Shown one piece after another: positions 44,716-55,380 of a stretch of DNA of 64,000 nucleotides. The stretch's first letter is position 1. Each line of letters begins with the position of its first letter. A program made the translations under genes and the position numbers. The notes beneath the pieces were generated by a model, which was given only the letters and a program-made list of their open reading frames with translations, had not been told where the DNA came from and did no database searches. The stretch comes from CBCYMI01 sp965183855 (lineage in GTDB: Bacteria > Pseudomonadota > Alphaproteobacteria > Caulobacterales > Maricaulaceae), in NCBI GenBank assembly GCA_965183855.1, contig CBCYMI010000018.1:1-64000 (forward strand), in the 5' to 3' direction.

Positions 44716-46314
44716 ATGAGTAATCCTGCAAAATACTTATCCAAAATACTGAATTTAAATCCAACATTCCTATTTGCCCTCCTCATGATTATACTCTTGG
44801 TGATTGCTCGGATTGTTTTACTCTCTTTTTCTGTTGTTGAACTCGGAGGTGATGAAGCCCAATATTGGGCATGGTCAAAAGAACCAGATTTTGGTTATTA
44901 TTCAAAACCTCCAATGATTGCCTGGATGATATGGCTCACAACCAGTTTCCTTGGTCATACAGAATGGGCTATAAGATTTTCTGCTCCTATCTTGCACGCT
45001 GGAACTGCATTGATTCTTTTACTTATCTCAAATCAATATTTTAATTCCAAAACAGGACTTTACGCTGTCATAATCTATTTATTAGCACCAGGGATAAGCC
45101 TTTCTTCTCATATTATCAGTACAGATGCTATCTTATTATTTTTTGCAAGTCTTGCTTTATTAGCCTTTCTGAATCTTGTTCATCTAACCAAAAAAAACCA
45201 TTCAAATATAACTCAAAAAGCCATGTTTTGGGGGTGCCTTTTAGGAGCGTTTCTTGGAGCAGGGTTTCTTTCCAAATATGCAATGCTTTATCTGTTTTTG
45301 GCTTTTTCCCTGAGCATTCTATCAACCAGATCATATAGAACATCCAATACATTCATTGGCTTGGTCTTTGCCATTATAAGCTTTCTAATTATCATTTCTG
45401 GTAATATTGCGTGGAATTTAACTCATCAGTTTGCAACTCTTTCTCATACAGCAGATAATGCGCATTGGGATGCTGCAAGTTTTCGATTTCATGAAGCATT
45501 CCAGTTTTTAACAGATCAATTTGCAATCTTCGGTCCCATTGCTTTTCTTGTTTTAATGATTGCAGTTTTTTATTCCTTCAAAAGTCAGTCTGGAAAAATC
45601 CGGTTGTTTGGAATCATGACCCTTATTCCACTTTTGATTGTTACCATTCAAGCATTTATTAGTCGAGCACATGCTAATTGGGCTGCACTTGCTTATTTGG
45701 GAGGTACTTTATTATTAGCCTGTTTTCTATCTCAAAATTTTCAAATTAAAACAGAAAGTCAAACAAACTCATCTACCAAAACATTCCCATGTCTAATTTT
45801 ATATTGCTCTTTATGTCTTCGATTAATGGTATTTTTTATTTTATCTCTCGGCTTTGTTAACTTTAATCTGATTGATCAATTAAACCTTTCAAACACCGTC
45901 AAGCGTGTCAGAGGTTGGAAAGAAACTATTTATTCTATTTATCAACCTATCTGGAACTCACACTCATCTCTTTCCAATTCTTCAGATCATCAAGCACAAT
46001 CATACCATACTATTGTAACCGATGATCGGATGATGTTTTATGAAATCCTATATTATGGGAAAGATGTATTCAAAAACCAAAACATTCGAATTTGGTTATT
46101 ACATCAAAAACCTTATAATCACGCAGAATTTAGAGCTCCTTTGACTGAATTAGATCAAGGAGATTTTCTAATCGTTTCTACTTCAAAATCATATCGAAAC
46201 AAGATGTTGAAAATGTTTGAGAATCCAGAGTTTATCGAGGAAATCAATATTTCTCTTGGAGGTAATAAAAATAGAAATTTCATCTTATATACTGCAAAAT
46301 CAATACAAAAATAA
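44716..46314 (+). CDS. Glycosyltransferase family 39 (ArnT/PMT-like) membrane protein
   Basis: A polytopic membrane protein with about ten or more hydrophobic helices and the GT39 N-terminal signature ELGGDEAQYWAWSKEPDFGYYSKPPMIAWMIW, where the acidic GDE is the catalytic region. Family members transfer a sugar from a polyprenyl-phosphate donor to lipid A or protein in the periplasm. The C-terminal soluble part (from about residue 420) is Asn/Ser/Lys-rich. At 532 residues it is normal. No LPS genes adjoin, so acceptor and sugar are unknown. Confidence 0.88.
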   Translation: MSNPAKYLSKILNLNPTFLFALLMIILLVIARIVLLSFSVVELGGDEAQYWAWSKEPDFGYYSKPPMIAWMIWLTTSFLGHTEWAIRFSAPILHAGTALILLLISNQYFNSKTGLYAVIIYLLAPGISLSSHIISTDAILLFFASLALLAFLNLVHLTKKNHSNITQKAMFWGCLLGAFLGAGFLSKYAMLYLFLAFSLSILSTRSYRTSNTFIGLVFAIISFLIIISGNIAWNLTHQFATLSHTADNAHWDAASFRFHEAFQFLTDQFAIFGPIAFLVLMIAVFYSFKSQSGKIRLFGIMTLIPLLIVTIQAFISRAHANWAALAYLGGTLLLACFLSQNFQIKTESQTNSSTKTFPCLILYCSLCLRLMVFFILSLGFVNFNLIDQLNLSNTVKRVRGWKETIYSIYQPIWNSHSSLSNSSDHQAQSYHTIVTDDRMMFYEILYYGKDVFKNQNIRIWLLHQKPYNHAEFRAPLTELDQGDFLIVSTSKSYRNKMLKMFENPEFIEEINISLGGNKNRNFILYTAKSIQK

Positions 46315-46402
46315 ACCATATCCTATTAGGAAAAACAAGCTTTTTTATATAATCCAATAACTCAGAAATGATCCACATAGACATGAGAATTAGGCTTGCT
46401 TT

Positions 46403-47374
46403 TTAAAGACCATGCTTTTTTAAAAAATGCATAAAATCTTCTACGGTTTTTACCGGGCGCTCTTCCATTGGTGCATGCCCTGTCTTTTCATAAATGATTA
46501 AGTCACTCAATGGCAGAGTTTGATCAAACCAATATCCTGCCTGAACAGGAATAAACCGATCTTCCTTTCCCCATAAAATTAAAACAGGAATATTTAGATT
46601 TCGAAGCTGTAAAGCTGTTTTATCATGGACAGACCATTTAGAAAATGCATAAGCAAATGCAGAAGATGAACCAGGAAACCGCATTAATTCCCAGGTTTTC
46701 AAAACATGCTCATCGGTTATAATTGCTTTATTTTCATAGGTAAACTCAGCACCATTTTTGACCATTTCCTTGGAAGGTATTTTTGACATAAACCTCCAGG
46801 CAAATGGAATTTTTAATAAAAAAAGTGCTTTTTCAATTCCATCAGATAGATTTTCAGGAGAACCTGCTGAATCAATTAAAACCAAAGCTTTAACTCGATC
46901 TTGATGGGTTAATGCATACCTCCAGGCAATATGCCCTCCTAATGAATTTCCAACCAGTATAAAGTATTGAATATTAAGATGATTTGCCAAAGCATCAATA
47001 ATTTTAAATGCATGCTCTGGTTGAAAATAATGTGTTTTCCCAGGACCTGTCAAACCGTGTGCAGGCAAATCCAATCGTATAATTCTAAACTCATCTTGTA
47101 TGAGTTTAACCCATTCATCCCATGCATATAAACTTGACCAAGCTCCATGAATTAAAAACACAGCTGGTTTTTCAAGATTGCCTTCTATTTGATAATGAAT
47201 CTTCGTTCCCTCTTCCAAAGAAAGATATGAAGAATGAACTGTTTCATATTTCTTTTTAAGATAATCAGGAGATAAGGGTAAAATATTTTTTTTCTTTGAT
47301 ATCATAAAGCAAGACGAAATAGAAACAATAATCAGAATAATAAGCGGAACATAATACACTCGTTTTTTATACAT
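46403..47374 (-). CDS. Alpha/beta-hydrolase with N-terminal membrane anchor
   Basis: A 323-residue serine hydrolase. An N-terminal hydrophobic segment (about residues 8-24) anchors or exports it; the fold begins with FLIHGAWSS (oxyanion loop). The nucleophile elbow is VGNSLGGHIAW; the acid lies in VLILWGKEDRFIPV; the catalytic His is in EKTGHAPMEERP. The general type is an esterase or C-C hydrolase; the substrate cannot be inferred. It converges with the GT39 gene. Confidence 0.9.
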   Translation of the reverse strand: MYKKRVYYVPLIILIIVSISSCFMISKKKNILPLSPDYLKKKYETVHSSYLSLEEGTKIHYQIEGNLEKPAVFLIHGAWSSLYAWDEWVKLIQDEFRIIRLDLPAHGLTGPGKTHYFQPEHAFKIIDALANHLNIQYFILVGNSLGGHIAWRYALTHQDRVKALVLIDSAGSPENLSDGIEKALFLLKIPFAWRFMSKIPSKEMVKNGAEFTYENKAIITDEHVLKTWELMRFPGSSSAFAYAFSKWSVHDKTALQLRNLNIPVLILWGKEDRFIPVQAGYWFDQTLPLSDLIIYEKTGHAPMEERPVKTVEDFMHFLKKHGL

Positions 47375-47925
47375 TATAAATATTTCCTATCCTTTGTAAA
47401 AACTCAAATCCTGTTCATTTTAAATATTACAATATAAAAATGCTATTGTTATAATAAAATCATATCATTAACCTTATTTTCATATAAACCATATTTTATA
47501 AATAACCAGATCTACAAAAATTAAACTCAGGTATTCAAAAAAACCTGTTATTATTTGTATTTGCCAAAATAGATGAGTTCTAAACTCTTTTACAATTACT
47601 TGCTTTTTGCCTATCATCAAACCAAACATACAAAAAATAACGAATATTCTTAAATAATAAATCAAATATCATTAATCTATTATTTATAGTTCAGTTTTTA
47701 GTATCAAAAGAGAAATCAATCTGCTATTTTAATTTGGTTTTAGAAAAAGAATTTCTTACAATATTATTTGGTATTCACTGGATATCCTGATGGTCTAAAC
47801 TTAGAATCTCTTTTAGAAAGATCAGATAAAACAGAATTATATATCACTAAAAACTATAAAAAACTCAAAACATCTGGATTCAAATCAAAAGACCTAAATA
47901 AAACGATCAGAGGAAAAAGCTGGAA

Positions 47926-48603
47926 ATGCGCACTTTACATTACTGGATACTGGATCCAGCTTCAAGACAAGCCAGGCTTGCACTAAATGAAAAAAAATTA
48001 CATTATGAATTATTTGAAGAAAATCCATGGGCTCCAAGAGATGCCTTTTTTGCACTAAATGCTTCTGGAAAGCCTCCTGTATTGGTCGATCATAGCCCTT
48101 CTGGAAAACGTATTATTGGCGATAATCATGCCATATTGGAATATCTTGAAGAAATCCATCCAAATCCCCCTCTCTTATCTTCTGACCCAATAGAACGAGC
48201 AGAAGCACGTCGTATTACACAATGGTTTGATCAGAAATTTGCAGACGAAGTTAATGCATATTTATTATATGAAAAACTCGAGAAAGGACTCTCGGGATTG
48301 GGAGCTCCTGATCCAAATGCATTAAGACATGGACGTGAAGCATTGCGTCTTCATCTGAATTATATAGAATGGCTCACCGAAAGACGGAACTGGCTGTCAG
48401 GTCGTTATATTAGTCATGCAGATATTGCTGCAGGCGCACATTTATCTTGTATTGACTATCTCGGAGACATTCCATGGGAGGATTTTCCTGGAGCAAAATC
48501 ATGGTATCAGAGGTTAAAATCAAGACCCACATTCAGATCTCTATTAAAAGACAGAATTCCAATTGCAGCTCCTGCAACACATTATACAAACCTGGATTTT
48601 TAA
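47926..48603 (+). CDS. Glutathione S-transferase family protein
   Basis: A 225-residue two-domain protein. The thioredoxin-like N-terminus (MRTLHYWILDPASRQARLALNEKKLHYELFEENPW, PPVLVD, IIGDNHAILEYLEE) is followed by a helical C-terminal domain with WLSGRYISHADIAAGAHLSCIDYLG, the conserved GST N-capping region. Possible role in detoxification or redox; the substrate is unknown. It ends just before queG (about 20 bases), a pairing seen elsewhere in alphaproteobacteria, suggesting co-transcription. Confidence 0.9.
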   Translation: MRTLHYWILDPASRQARLALNEKKLHYELFEENPWAPRDAFFALNASGKPPVLVDHSPSGKRIIGDNHAILEYLEEIHPNPPLLSSDPIERAEARRITQWFDQKFADEVNAYLLYEKLEKGLSGLGAPDPNALRHGREALRLHLNYIEWLTERRNWLSGRYISHADIAAGAHLSCIDYLGDIPWEDFPGAKSWYQRLKSRPTFRSLLKDRIPIAAPATHYTNLDF

Positions 48604-48625
48604 TATAAAAAACTACTTAAATCTC

Positions 48626-49984
48626 ATGTCAGACCAGCAAAAGAAAAAACAATCTAGAACACAATCTGTTTTTAAACAGAATAAAAATAGGTTGCCTATT
48701 CAAGACGAGACCTGTTTTAATATGAGCCCACACACTCTTGACTCTTATATGAAATTCACCCCTGATTTATTAGATCGTTTGACAAAAAAAATACATGATA
48801 CTGGGTTTGATATTGTAAAAATAACCCGTCTTCAAGATCATTGGAAAGAAAGCAACCGTTTGAAACATTTTATAACCGCAGGCTATCATGGTGATATGCA
48901 CTGGATGGAAACAACATTTGAACGACGCAGGCATCCCAAAGCATTATGGAAAAACGCAAAAACAGCGATTGTTTTAGGGCTAAATTATGCGCCTCCTATT
49001 AATCCATTAAAAAAAACCAAATTAAAAAATATCGGTAATATCTCGGTTTATGCTCAAAATGATGATTATCATGATGTGATCAAGAAAAGACTTAAAGCCT
49101 GCGCTCAATGGCTAAGGCAAGAATTAAATTCCCTAAATCAGTCAGAGCAATCAACAAATTCTGTTCAAAAAACAGAGCTCAGAACAAAAAATGATCATAC
49201 AGTTTCACCATTTGATAGCAATGCTTGCTCTCCAGAAATAAAAGTGTTTGTAGATACAGCCCCCTTAATGGAAAAACCCTTAGCAGAATTGGCAGGTATG
49301 GGATGGCAGGGAAAACATACAAATCTTGTTAACAGAGAATATGGCTCCTGGTTGTTCTTAGGTGTAATTTTAACAAATCTTGTTATCGATATAACAGATC
49401 ATACGCCCACTCAAAAAAAACATTGTGGTCGCTGCCAGAAATGTCTTGATATTTGTCCGACCAATGCCTTTATCCAACCGTATCAAATCGATGCCAGACG
49501 TTGTATTTCTTACTTAACGATTGAACATAAGGAAATGATTCCAGTCATGTTCAGAAGAGCAATAGGAAACCGTATTTATGGATGTGATGATTGTCTTGCC
49601 ATTTGTCCATGGAACAAGTTTGCAAAAACCTCAAAAGAAACTGTCTTTCATGCACGAATAGAATTACAATATCCTCTTCTATCAGAACTTATTGAACTTG
49701 ATGATCAAGAATTCCGTAAAATGTTTTCAAAATCGCCAATCAAACGAATTGGACGCAATCGTTTTATTCGTAATGTTCTAATTGCAATTGGCAATACAAA
49801 TCATCCAAAATATATCACACAAATTATCAAAAAGCTTCATGAACCATCATGGATTGTAAGAGCAAGTGCTGTATGGGCATTAAAATGCTTGTCTGAAGAC
49901 TTGTTTAAGAAAAAAAAACAAGCCTATATACATTATGAATCACATAATGGAGTAAGACAGGAATGGGAAAGTTCAATTTCATAA
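48626..49984 (+). CDS. queG: Epoxyqueuosine reductase
   Basis: Cobalamin-dependent iron-sulfur enzyme that reduces epoxyqueuosine to queuosine at tRNA position 34. Motifs: WMETTFERRRHPKALWKNAKTAIVLGLNYAPP, FVDTAPLMEKPLAELAGMGWQGKHTNLVNREYGSW, two 4Fe-4S clusters CGRCQKCLDICPTNAF and CDDCLAICPWNKF, and a C-terminal HEAT-like region. ATG 48626 (MSDQQKKK) fits the family better than the earlier frame overlapping the GST gene. At about 452 residues it is longer than usual because of a Lys/Gln-rich N-terminal extension of about 45 residues and a Ser/Asn/Thr-rich insertion before FVDTAP. Confidence 0.93.
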   Translation: MSDQQKKKQSRTQSVFKQNKNRLPIQDETCFNMSPHTLDSYMKFTPDLLDRLTKKIHDTGFDIVKITRLQDHWKESNRLKHFITAGYHGDMHWMETTFERRRHPKALWKNAKTAIVLGLNYAPPINPLKKTKLKNIGNISVYAQNDDYHDVIKKRLKACAQWLRQELNSLNQSEQSTNSVQKTELRTKNDHTVSPFDSNACSPEIKVFVDTAPLMEKPLAELAGMGWQGKHTNLVNREYGSWLFLGVILTNLVIDITDHTPTQKKHCGRCQKCLDICPTNAFIQPYQIDARRCISYLTIEHKEMIPVMFRRAIGNRIYGCDDCLAICPWNKFAKTSKETVFHARIELQYPLLSELIELDDQEFRKMFSKSPIKRIGRNRFIRNVLIAIGNTNHPKYITQIIKKLHEPSWIVRASAVWALKCLSEDLFKKKKQAYIHYESHNGVRQEWESSIS

Positions 49985-50306
49985 TATGATGATAGAGATC
50001 TATAACTATTTATCTGAACGTAAAACAAATTTAAGTCAAACATATCATTTCAATTCAATATCTTTCTTTTAGAAAATCAAACCATCTTCCTCAAACAAAA
50101 CAAGTATGGATACATAGAATAATATTCCAATATTCAATATCCATGAAATATAATACATATTTTTTTATATTTTAACACTTTCCATATGCGCTAACCATAT
50201 ATTAAGATTGCAAATCATGATATTAATTAAAGCCATAAATCATGATATTATTAGATAGTAATTCACGCTTACCAAAACCGCCAAACCAGAAAAAGGGTGT
50301 AAATAG
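49985..50306. other. Noncoding gap between queG and pgi
   Basis: About 320 AT-rich bases without a gene or a clear structured element. Confidence 0.45.
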
Positions 50307-52001
50307 ATGAGAAAACAAAATCCATTGGCTCATTTTGATCTATCAAAAATAAGAAAAAACCTGTTTTCAGAAGCAGAGCGGTTAAAATCAATTCCTATCG
50401 CTGATTTATTTCACCATGAATCAGACAGACTCTCCAGATTAACTCTGTCTCTTAACCCTTTTTATTTTGATTTCTCTAAGCAAAACATCAGTCAAAAAGC
50501 ACTTCAGAATTTAATCAAATATGCAAAAATTACGAACCTCAAATCTGAGATGGAAGCAATGCTTTCTGGAGAGATCATGAATACTTCAGAAAAACGCAAA
50601 GTAATGCATATGGCACTTAGAAAAAGTGTTAATTCCAAACCAATGTCACAAACTGCCTTGCAAATTGTCCAAACTTCACGCGAAAAATGTCGTTTATTTG
50701 CTAATTCCATCCGTAATGAGACCCTTAGAGGAATCACCAACCAACCTTTTCGTCATATTATTCATATTGGAATAGGAGGATCTGATTTAGGACCAAAATT
50801 AGTTGCTGAAGCCTTGTCTGCGAACCAAAATTCAAAAATAAAACTGAGTTTTATAACAAATGTTGATCCAGAAGAAGTTGAATCTGTCTTGGCTCAAGCA
50901 AATCCTTTAGAAACACTTGTCATTCTTGTTTCCAAATCTTTTTCTACCTTAGAAACACAAATGAATGCAAAAAGAGTACTTGCCTGGTATCAGAAATATA
51001 ATCAAAACAAATCATTAACAACACATCATCATAAAACCAAACATTTAAAAAATCCTGTTATGTCACACTTTATTGCTGTAACAGCACGTCCTGAAAAGGC
51101 TAAGCAATTTGGAATTCCATCTTCACAAATTTTTCCATTCGAAGACTGGATTGGTGGACGATATTCAATTTGGTCTCCTGTTGGTCTCAGTATTGAAATC
51201 GCATTAGGAAGCGATGTCTTTGAGGCTTTCTTAAAAGGAGCTCATGATATGGATCAACATTTTTTAACGACAGAATTTGATAAAAATGCTCCTGTTTTGC
51301 TTGCCTTAAATGATTTTTGGTCTCGTCAATTCATGCAATACGAAACACGAGCGATTATTCCCTATCGTTATCGATTGAGATTATTTCCTGCCTATTTACA
51401 ACAACTTGAAATGGAATCTAACGGAAAAAGTTTTGGAAAAACAGGAAAAGAAATTCAAGCTTCTTCTCCTATTGTCTGGGGAGGAGAGGGAACCAATACA
51501 CAACACGCTTTTTTTCAACTCCTACATCAGGGAAGCTCAATTAGTCCTGTTCATTTTATTGCTGTCGTCAATGGAGAAGGCTCCAAACATGCCGAAAATG
51601 CACTCCTTGCAAACTGCCTTGCACAAAGCGAAGCATTAATGATTGGTAGAAATGAAAAACAAACACTGGACATGCTTAAAAAAGAAGGAATTTCTGCTTC
51701 AGATATTAAAATGCTCTTACCTCAAAAAATATTCAAAGGAAGCCGACCCTCAATAACCATATTAATCAATCAGCTAACACCCTATACACTTGGTCAATTA
51801 ATCGCTCTTTATGAACACAAGGTCTTTATTGAAGGGGTATTATTAAATCTAAATTCCTTTGATCAATGGGGGGTGGAACTCGGAAAAGGATTGGCAAATC
51901 AAATCAAACAGGAATTAAATACAAACATACTTAAACATCATGACCCCTCTACAACAAACCTGGTTAAAAAAATTCTCGATTTTAAAGAAAATGGCTCTTA
52001 A
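50307..52001 (+). CDS. pgi: Glucose-6-phosphate isomerase
   Basis: Interconverts glucose-6-phosphate and fructose-6-phosphate. At 564 residues it is full length. Motifs: HIGIGGSDLGPKLVAEAL, VLVSKSFSTLETQMNAKRVL, FPFEDWIGGRYSIWSPVGLSIEIALG (the Pgi signature), QQLEMESNGKSFGKTG, GGEGTNTQHAFFQLLHQG and the C-terminal GVELGKGLANQI. A short His/Lys/Asn-rich insertion lies near residues 232-252. With gap, pgk and aldolase elsewhere in the window, much of lower and upper sugar-phosphate metabolism is present. Confidence 0.96.
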   Translation: MRKQNPLAHFDLSKIRKNLFSEAERLKSIPIADLFHHESDRLSRLTLSLNPFYFDFSKQNISQKALQNLIKYAKITNLKSEMEAMLSGEIMNTSEKRKVMHMALRKSVNSKPMSQTALQIVQTSREKCRLFANSIRNETLRGITNQPFRHIIHIGIGGSDLGPKLVAEALSANQNSKIKLSFITNVDPEEVESVLAQANPLETLVILVSKSFSTLETQMNAKRVLAWYQKYNQNKSLTTHHHKTKHLKNPVMSHFIAVTARPEKAKQFGIPSSQIFPFEDWIGGRYSIWSPVGLSIEIALGSDVFEAFLKGAHDMDQHFLTTEFDKNAPVLLALNDFWSRQFMQYETRAIIPYRYRLRLFPAYLQQLEMESNGKSFGKTGKEIQASSPIVWGGEGTNTQHAFFQLLHQGSSISPVHFIAVVNGEGSKHAENALLANCLAQSEALMIGRNEKQTLDMLKKEGISASDIKMLLPQKIFKGSRPSITILINQLTPYTLGQLIALYEHKVFIEGVLLNLNSFDQWGVELGKGLANQIKQELNTNILKHHDPSTTNLVKKILDFKENGS

Positions 52002-52326
52002 CTCATTAAACTTTAAATTTTATATTCTATTTTAAACAGCTCTATTATGAAGCCTTCTTTCTATTTCTTTCCTAAATTGCGAAATGTGATCTCTTCTAAT
52101 AAAAATAAATATTTTTAAATAAGGAAAAAAACAAATCATCCTCAAAAGCAATCATCTTTAAAATATATCACACGCTGGCTTGACTAAATCAGAAACTTGT
52201 TTATCGCTATAAAGAAAAAATTCTTTTATAGAAAAAACGCAGAAAAAATCATGAACTTGAAATGCTCATAAAGCTATTTCTATTGTTCATCAATTATCAA
52301 ACAAGTATTAATACTGGACATTCCTC
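52002..52326. other. Noncoding gap between pgi and hisS
   Basis: About 325 AT-rich bases without an ORF or RNA signature. Confidence 0.45.
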
Positions 52327-53837
52327 ATGTCAGAGAAAAAAGAAAATTCAAACAATCAAAAAAAACTTTTTAAACTTAAAGCAAAACTTCCCAAAGGCTT
52401 CGAAGATAAAACAGGAAAGGTTTTAAAATCAGAGTTAGAACTGATAGAAACAGCACGTTCTATTTATGAACAATATGGATTTCTACCCTTACAAACTCCT
52501 GCCTTTGAATATGCAGACCTAATAGGAAAGTTTCTACCAGATGATGACCGTCCAAACAAAGGTGTGTTTGCGATTGAAGATGATGATCAAAAATGGCTGG
52601 CTCTCCGTTATGATTTGACAGCTCCTCTTGCACGTTATGTCGCTGAGAATTTTGATGCGATTAGCAAACCCTATCGCCGTTATCAAATTGCAAATGTCTG
52701 GAGAAATGAAAAGCCAGGAATCGGACGGTTCCGTGAATTTACCCAGTGTGATGCCGATTCTGTTGGTGTCTCTAATATCACGGCAGATAGTGAAATGGTT
52801 ATGATTGCTGCTGATATTATGAAGGCTGTTGGAAACAAAATAGGAGACTATTCAATCAAAATCAATGATCGTAGGCTTCTAGATGCTCTTTTCTATTCCT
52901 TGCCTTCTACGGGAAATGAACAAGAAGAGCATATTCGACGTATGAAAGTTGTTCGTGCAATCGATAAACTGGATCGGTTGGGACATCAAGGCGTTATTGA
53001 TCTTTTGGGAGAAGGTAGAAAAGATGAATCTGGGGATTATACAGAAGGCGCTAAATTACCTGCAAAGGAAGTTGAAAAAATTATAACATTTATTCAGAAT
53101 AATCATCAAGACAGATCCCATTTCCTAAATCAGTTGGAAAAGAGAATTGACTCTTCTGAAAAATCTCTAAATGCATTTTCTGATCTAAAAAAAATGGATT
53201 CCCTATTATCACAATGCGGATATGAATCAGATCAGATTCAGTTTGATTTATCTATTGTCAGAGGACTGGATTATTATACCTCCATTGTTTTTGAAGCAAA
53301 CATACTGATTGAAACACAAAATGAAAAAGGACAAGCTGTTCGTATTGGCTCTGTTGGCGGAGGCGGACGTTATGATGACCTAATTAGCAGGTTTAGAAAA
53401 ACCCCGTTCCTGCAACAGGATTTTCATTTGGTGTATCTAGATTCGCAACAGTTTTGCGCCTTCTTGAGCGTCAGAAAAAAATAGAAAATCATGCCATTAT
53501 TATCCTAGTTATGGATCATAGCTATATAAGTGAGTATTTTAAAATAGCCAAACAAGCAAGACAAGAAGGCTTGATTGCCGAAGTCTATCTCGGAAATAGT
53601 GGTATGAAAGCACAAATGAAATATGCCGATAAAAAAGAGGCCCGATTTGCGGTTATTATTGGTGAAGATGAAATACAAAATAACTCAGTTACAATTAAAG
53701 ATCTAAAGCAAGGATATCAATTATCAAAAGAAATTGAAACCCATGAGGTCTGGAAGAAAACCAGACCTGCTCAACAAACGGTTCCAAAAGAAAACTGGAT
53801 TAATCAGATCAAAAATTGGGATTATTCTAATCCTTAA
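52327..53837 (+). pseudogene. hisS: Histidine-tRNA ligase, split by a single-base frameshift
   Basis: Class II aminoacyl-tRNA synthetase that charges tRNA-His. Motif 2 RRYQIANVWRNEKPGIGRFREFTQCDAD and the histidine loop RGLDYYTSIVFE are intact. After GGGGRYDDLISRFRKTP the frame breaks: one C missing in the run 53402-53405 sends translation into a stop at 53484. In the next frame motif 3 continues perfectly (VPATGFSFGVSRFATVLRLLE) through the anticodon-binding domain to 53837. One restored base gives a normal 503-residue protein. The gene is essential and normally single-copy, so a sequencing error, programmed frameshift or second copy should be considered before calling it dead. Confidence 0.9.
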
Positions 53838-54168
53838 TATCCAAGCATTCTTCAAATGATCATACTCTAGCATGAACCCCATCTGTTTTAGGTCTTTTTA
53901 TGTCAATATTATAATCCATACAGGAAAATCTGAAATCATAATCATTTTATAAAAAGCAAGAATATAATCTAAAAAACTCATAAAATCTCTGTGCTATATT
54001 GTTTAAAAATAATACGATTCTATTCTTGCTTAATGCTTTTAATCTGGGATTGCATAATTTGTTTTAAGAAATGGATTAATTAAAAAAAACAAAAATAGCA
54101 TACATCCTTCAAAATCGTATAAATTCTCTTATTTCATATGGTTTCATTTAAGAAATCTGACCTTATAT
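53838..54168. other. Noncoding region between converging hisS and TraB/GumN gene
   Basis: About 330 bases without a gene, very AT-rich. No convincing terminator hairpin is visible for either converging gene. Confidence 0.45.
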
Positions 54169-55180
54169 TTAATATTTTATACGCTGCACTTTATAGCCAT
54201 TTTTCCTTAATAGATCCTGTAAACTCATCTCTCCTATTAAATGAGCAGCCCCTACAACAATTAAGATATTATCCTCTTTTTTGGTATCTTCCATCAGTTT
54301 AACGATCCAGTTTTGATTGCGATCTTGATACAATAATTTCCATAATTTTGGCAGACCTTTTATTTCTTCTAAGGTAGTTGTTTCAATTTTCTTTAGATCT
54401 CCTTTTTCCCAAGCCTGATATAAGTGATCAATAATATGGAATTTCTGATTATTGATGTCTTCCAAAAACATTAATTAGTAATTTAATCTGATCTTTCATA
54501 TCCAATGTATAAAAAGGCTTGATAGCAGCATTAATGCTCTCCAAATAATCAATTTTTTTCTTATTTTCTTCTATAGAATTATAGATTAATTTATCGACTC
54601 CTAATTCTAGACTATAATTCAATCTTTGTATTTCAATCTGACTTAAAATCAACGCAATTGCCCATGGTTGCATCATGTTAAATTGTTTAATCGATAAATT
54701 TCGTTTTTTTAGATAGGATTCCAGTTTTTCCTTATTTTCCTTACTTAACAGGCTCTCAAGAGTTATTTGATCAGGAAGCATGGAATAATCAAACATCAGC
54801 TTAGTGGCCTGTTGCTGACCTGTTTGAGATATTGCATCTGATTCAAAATATACTTTATTTACTGAATCCAAAAGCTTTAAAAAAGAAGTATTAAACCAGA
54901 CATTTTTGTGCTCTGTTTCCTTGGGAGCAACATGAATTGTTCCAAATAACCAAATATTAATTCCTGATTTTGATGCTTTCCAAAGTGCTGGTTTATCAGA
55001 TATTTTTTTATAAGACTCTTTTTGTGAATCAACAGATTGAACCGTCTGTGCAGTTTCTATATTTTCATTAGTATGTTTTGGAAAAATCAGATTTTTGACA
55101 GATGGAAAAGTAATAAAAACAACAAATAATATGGTAATTAAAAACAATATTGTTATAATTCCACGCATTAATTTGGACAT
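54169..55180 (-). pseudogene. TraB/GumN-family protein, frameshifted
   Basis: A membrane-anchored protein of the TraB/GumN (GumN/PrgY-like, erythromycin-esterase-related) family, possibly a metalloprotease. The N-terminus has a membrane segment; WLFGTIHVAPKE, QPWAIALILSQIEIQ and LGVDKLIYN mark the first part, and ILIVVGAAHLIGEMSLQDLLRKNGYKV the second. One extra T in the run at 54461-54467 separates the two frames (…LLINV|LEDINNQKF). Corrected length is about 336 residues, normal for the family. It neighbours another broken gene, suggesting a decaying segment. Confidence 0.83.
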
Positions 55181-55380
55181 AGAATCCTCTCTTTCTATTT
55201 TACTTTATTCTACTCTATTCTATGTTAATATAGAAAAAATTATAAAACCAATCAACTCATTTTAGAAAAATACTTGCAAAATGAAATTTTGTTCATCTCA
55301 TTGGTAATTATAATTGAAGGATATCAAACACAGTCGACTTTATACTTGCAAAAGATTCATACAAAGTTAAACTCAAACTC

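Noticed and set aside
47768..47986. 72-codon ORF overlapping the start of the GST gene
   Set aside because: It runs out of frame into the GST coding sequence and has no recognisable features.
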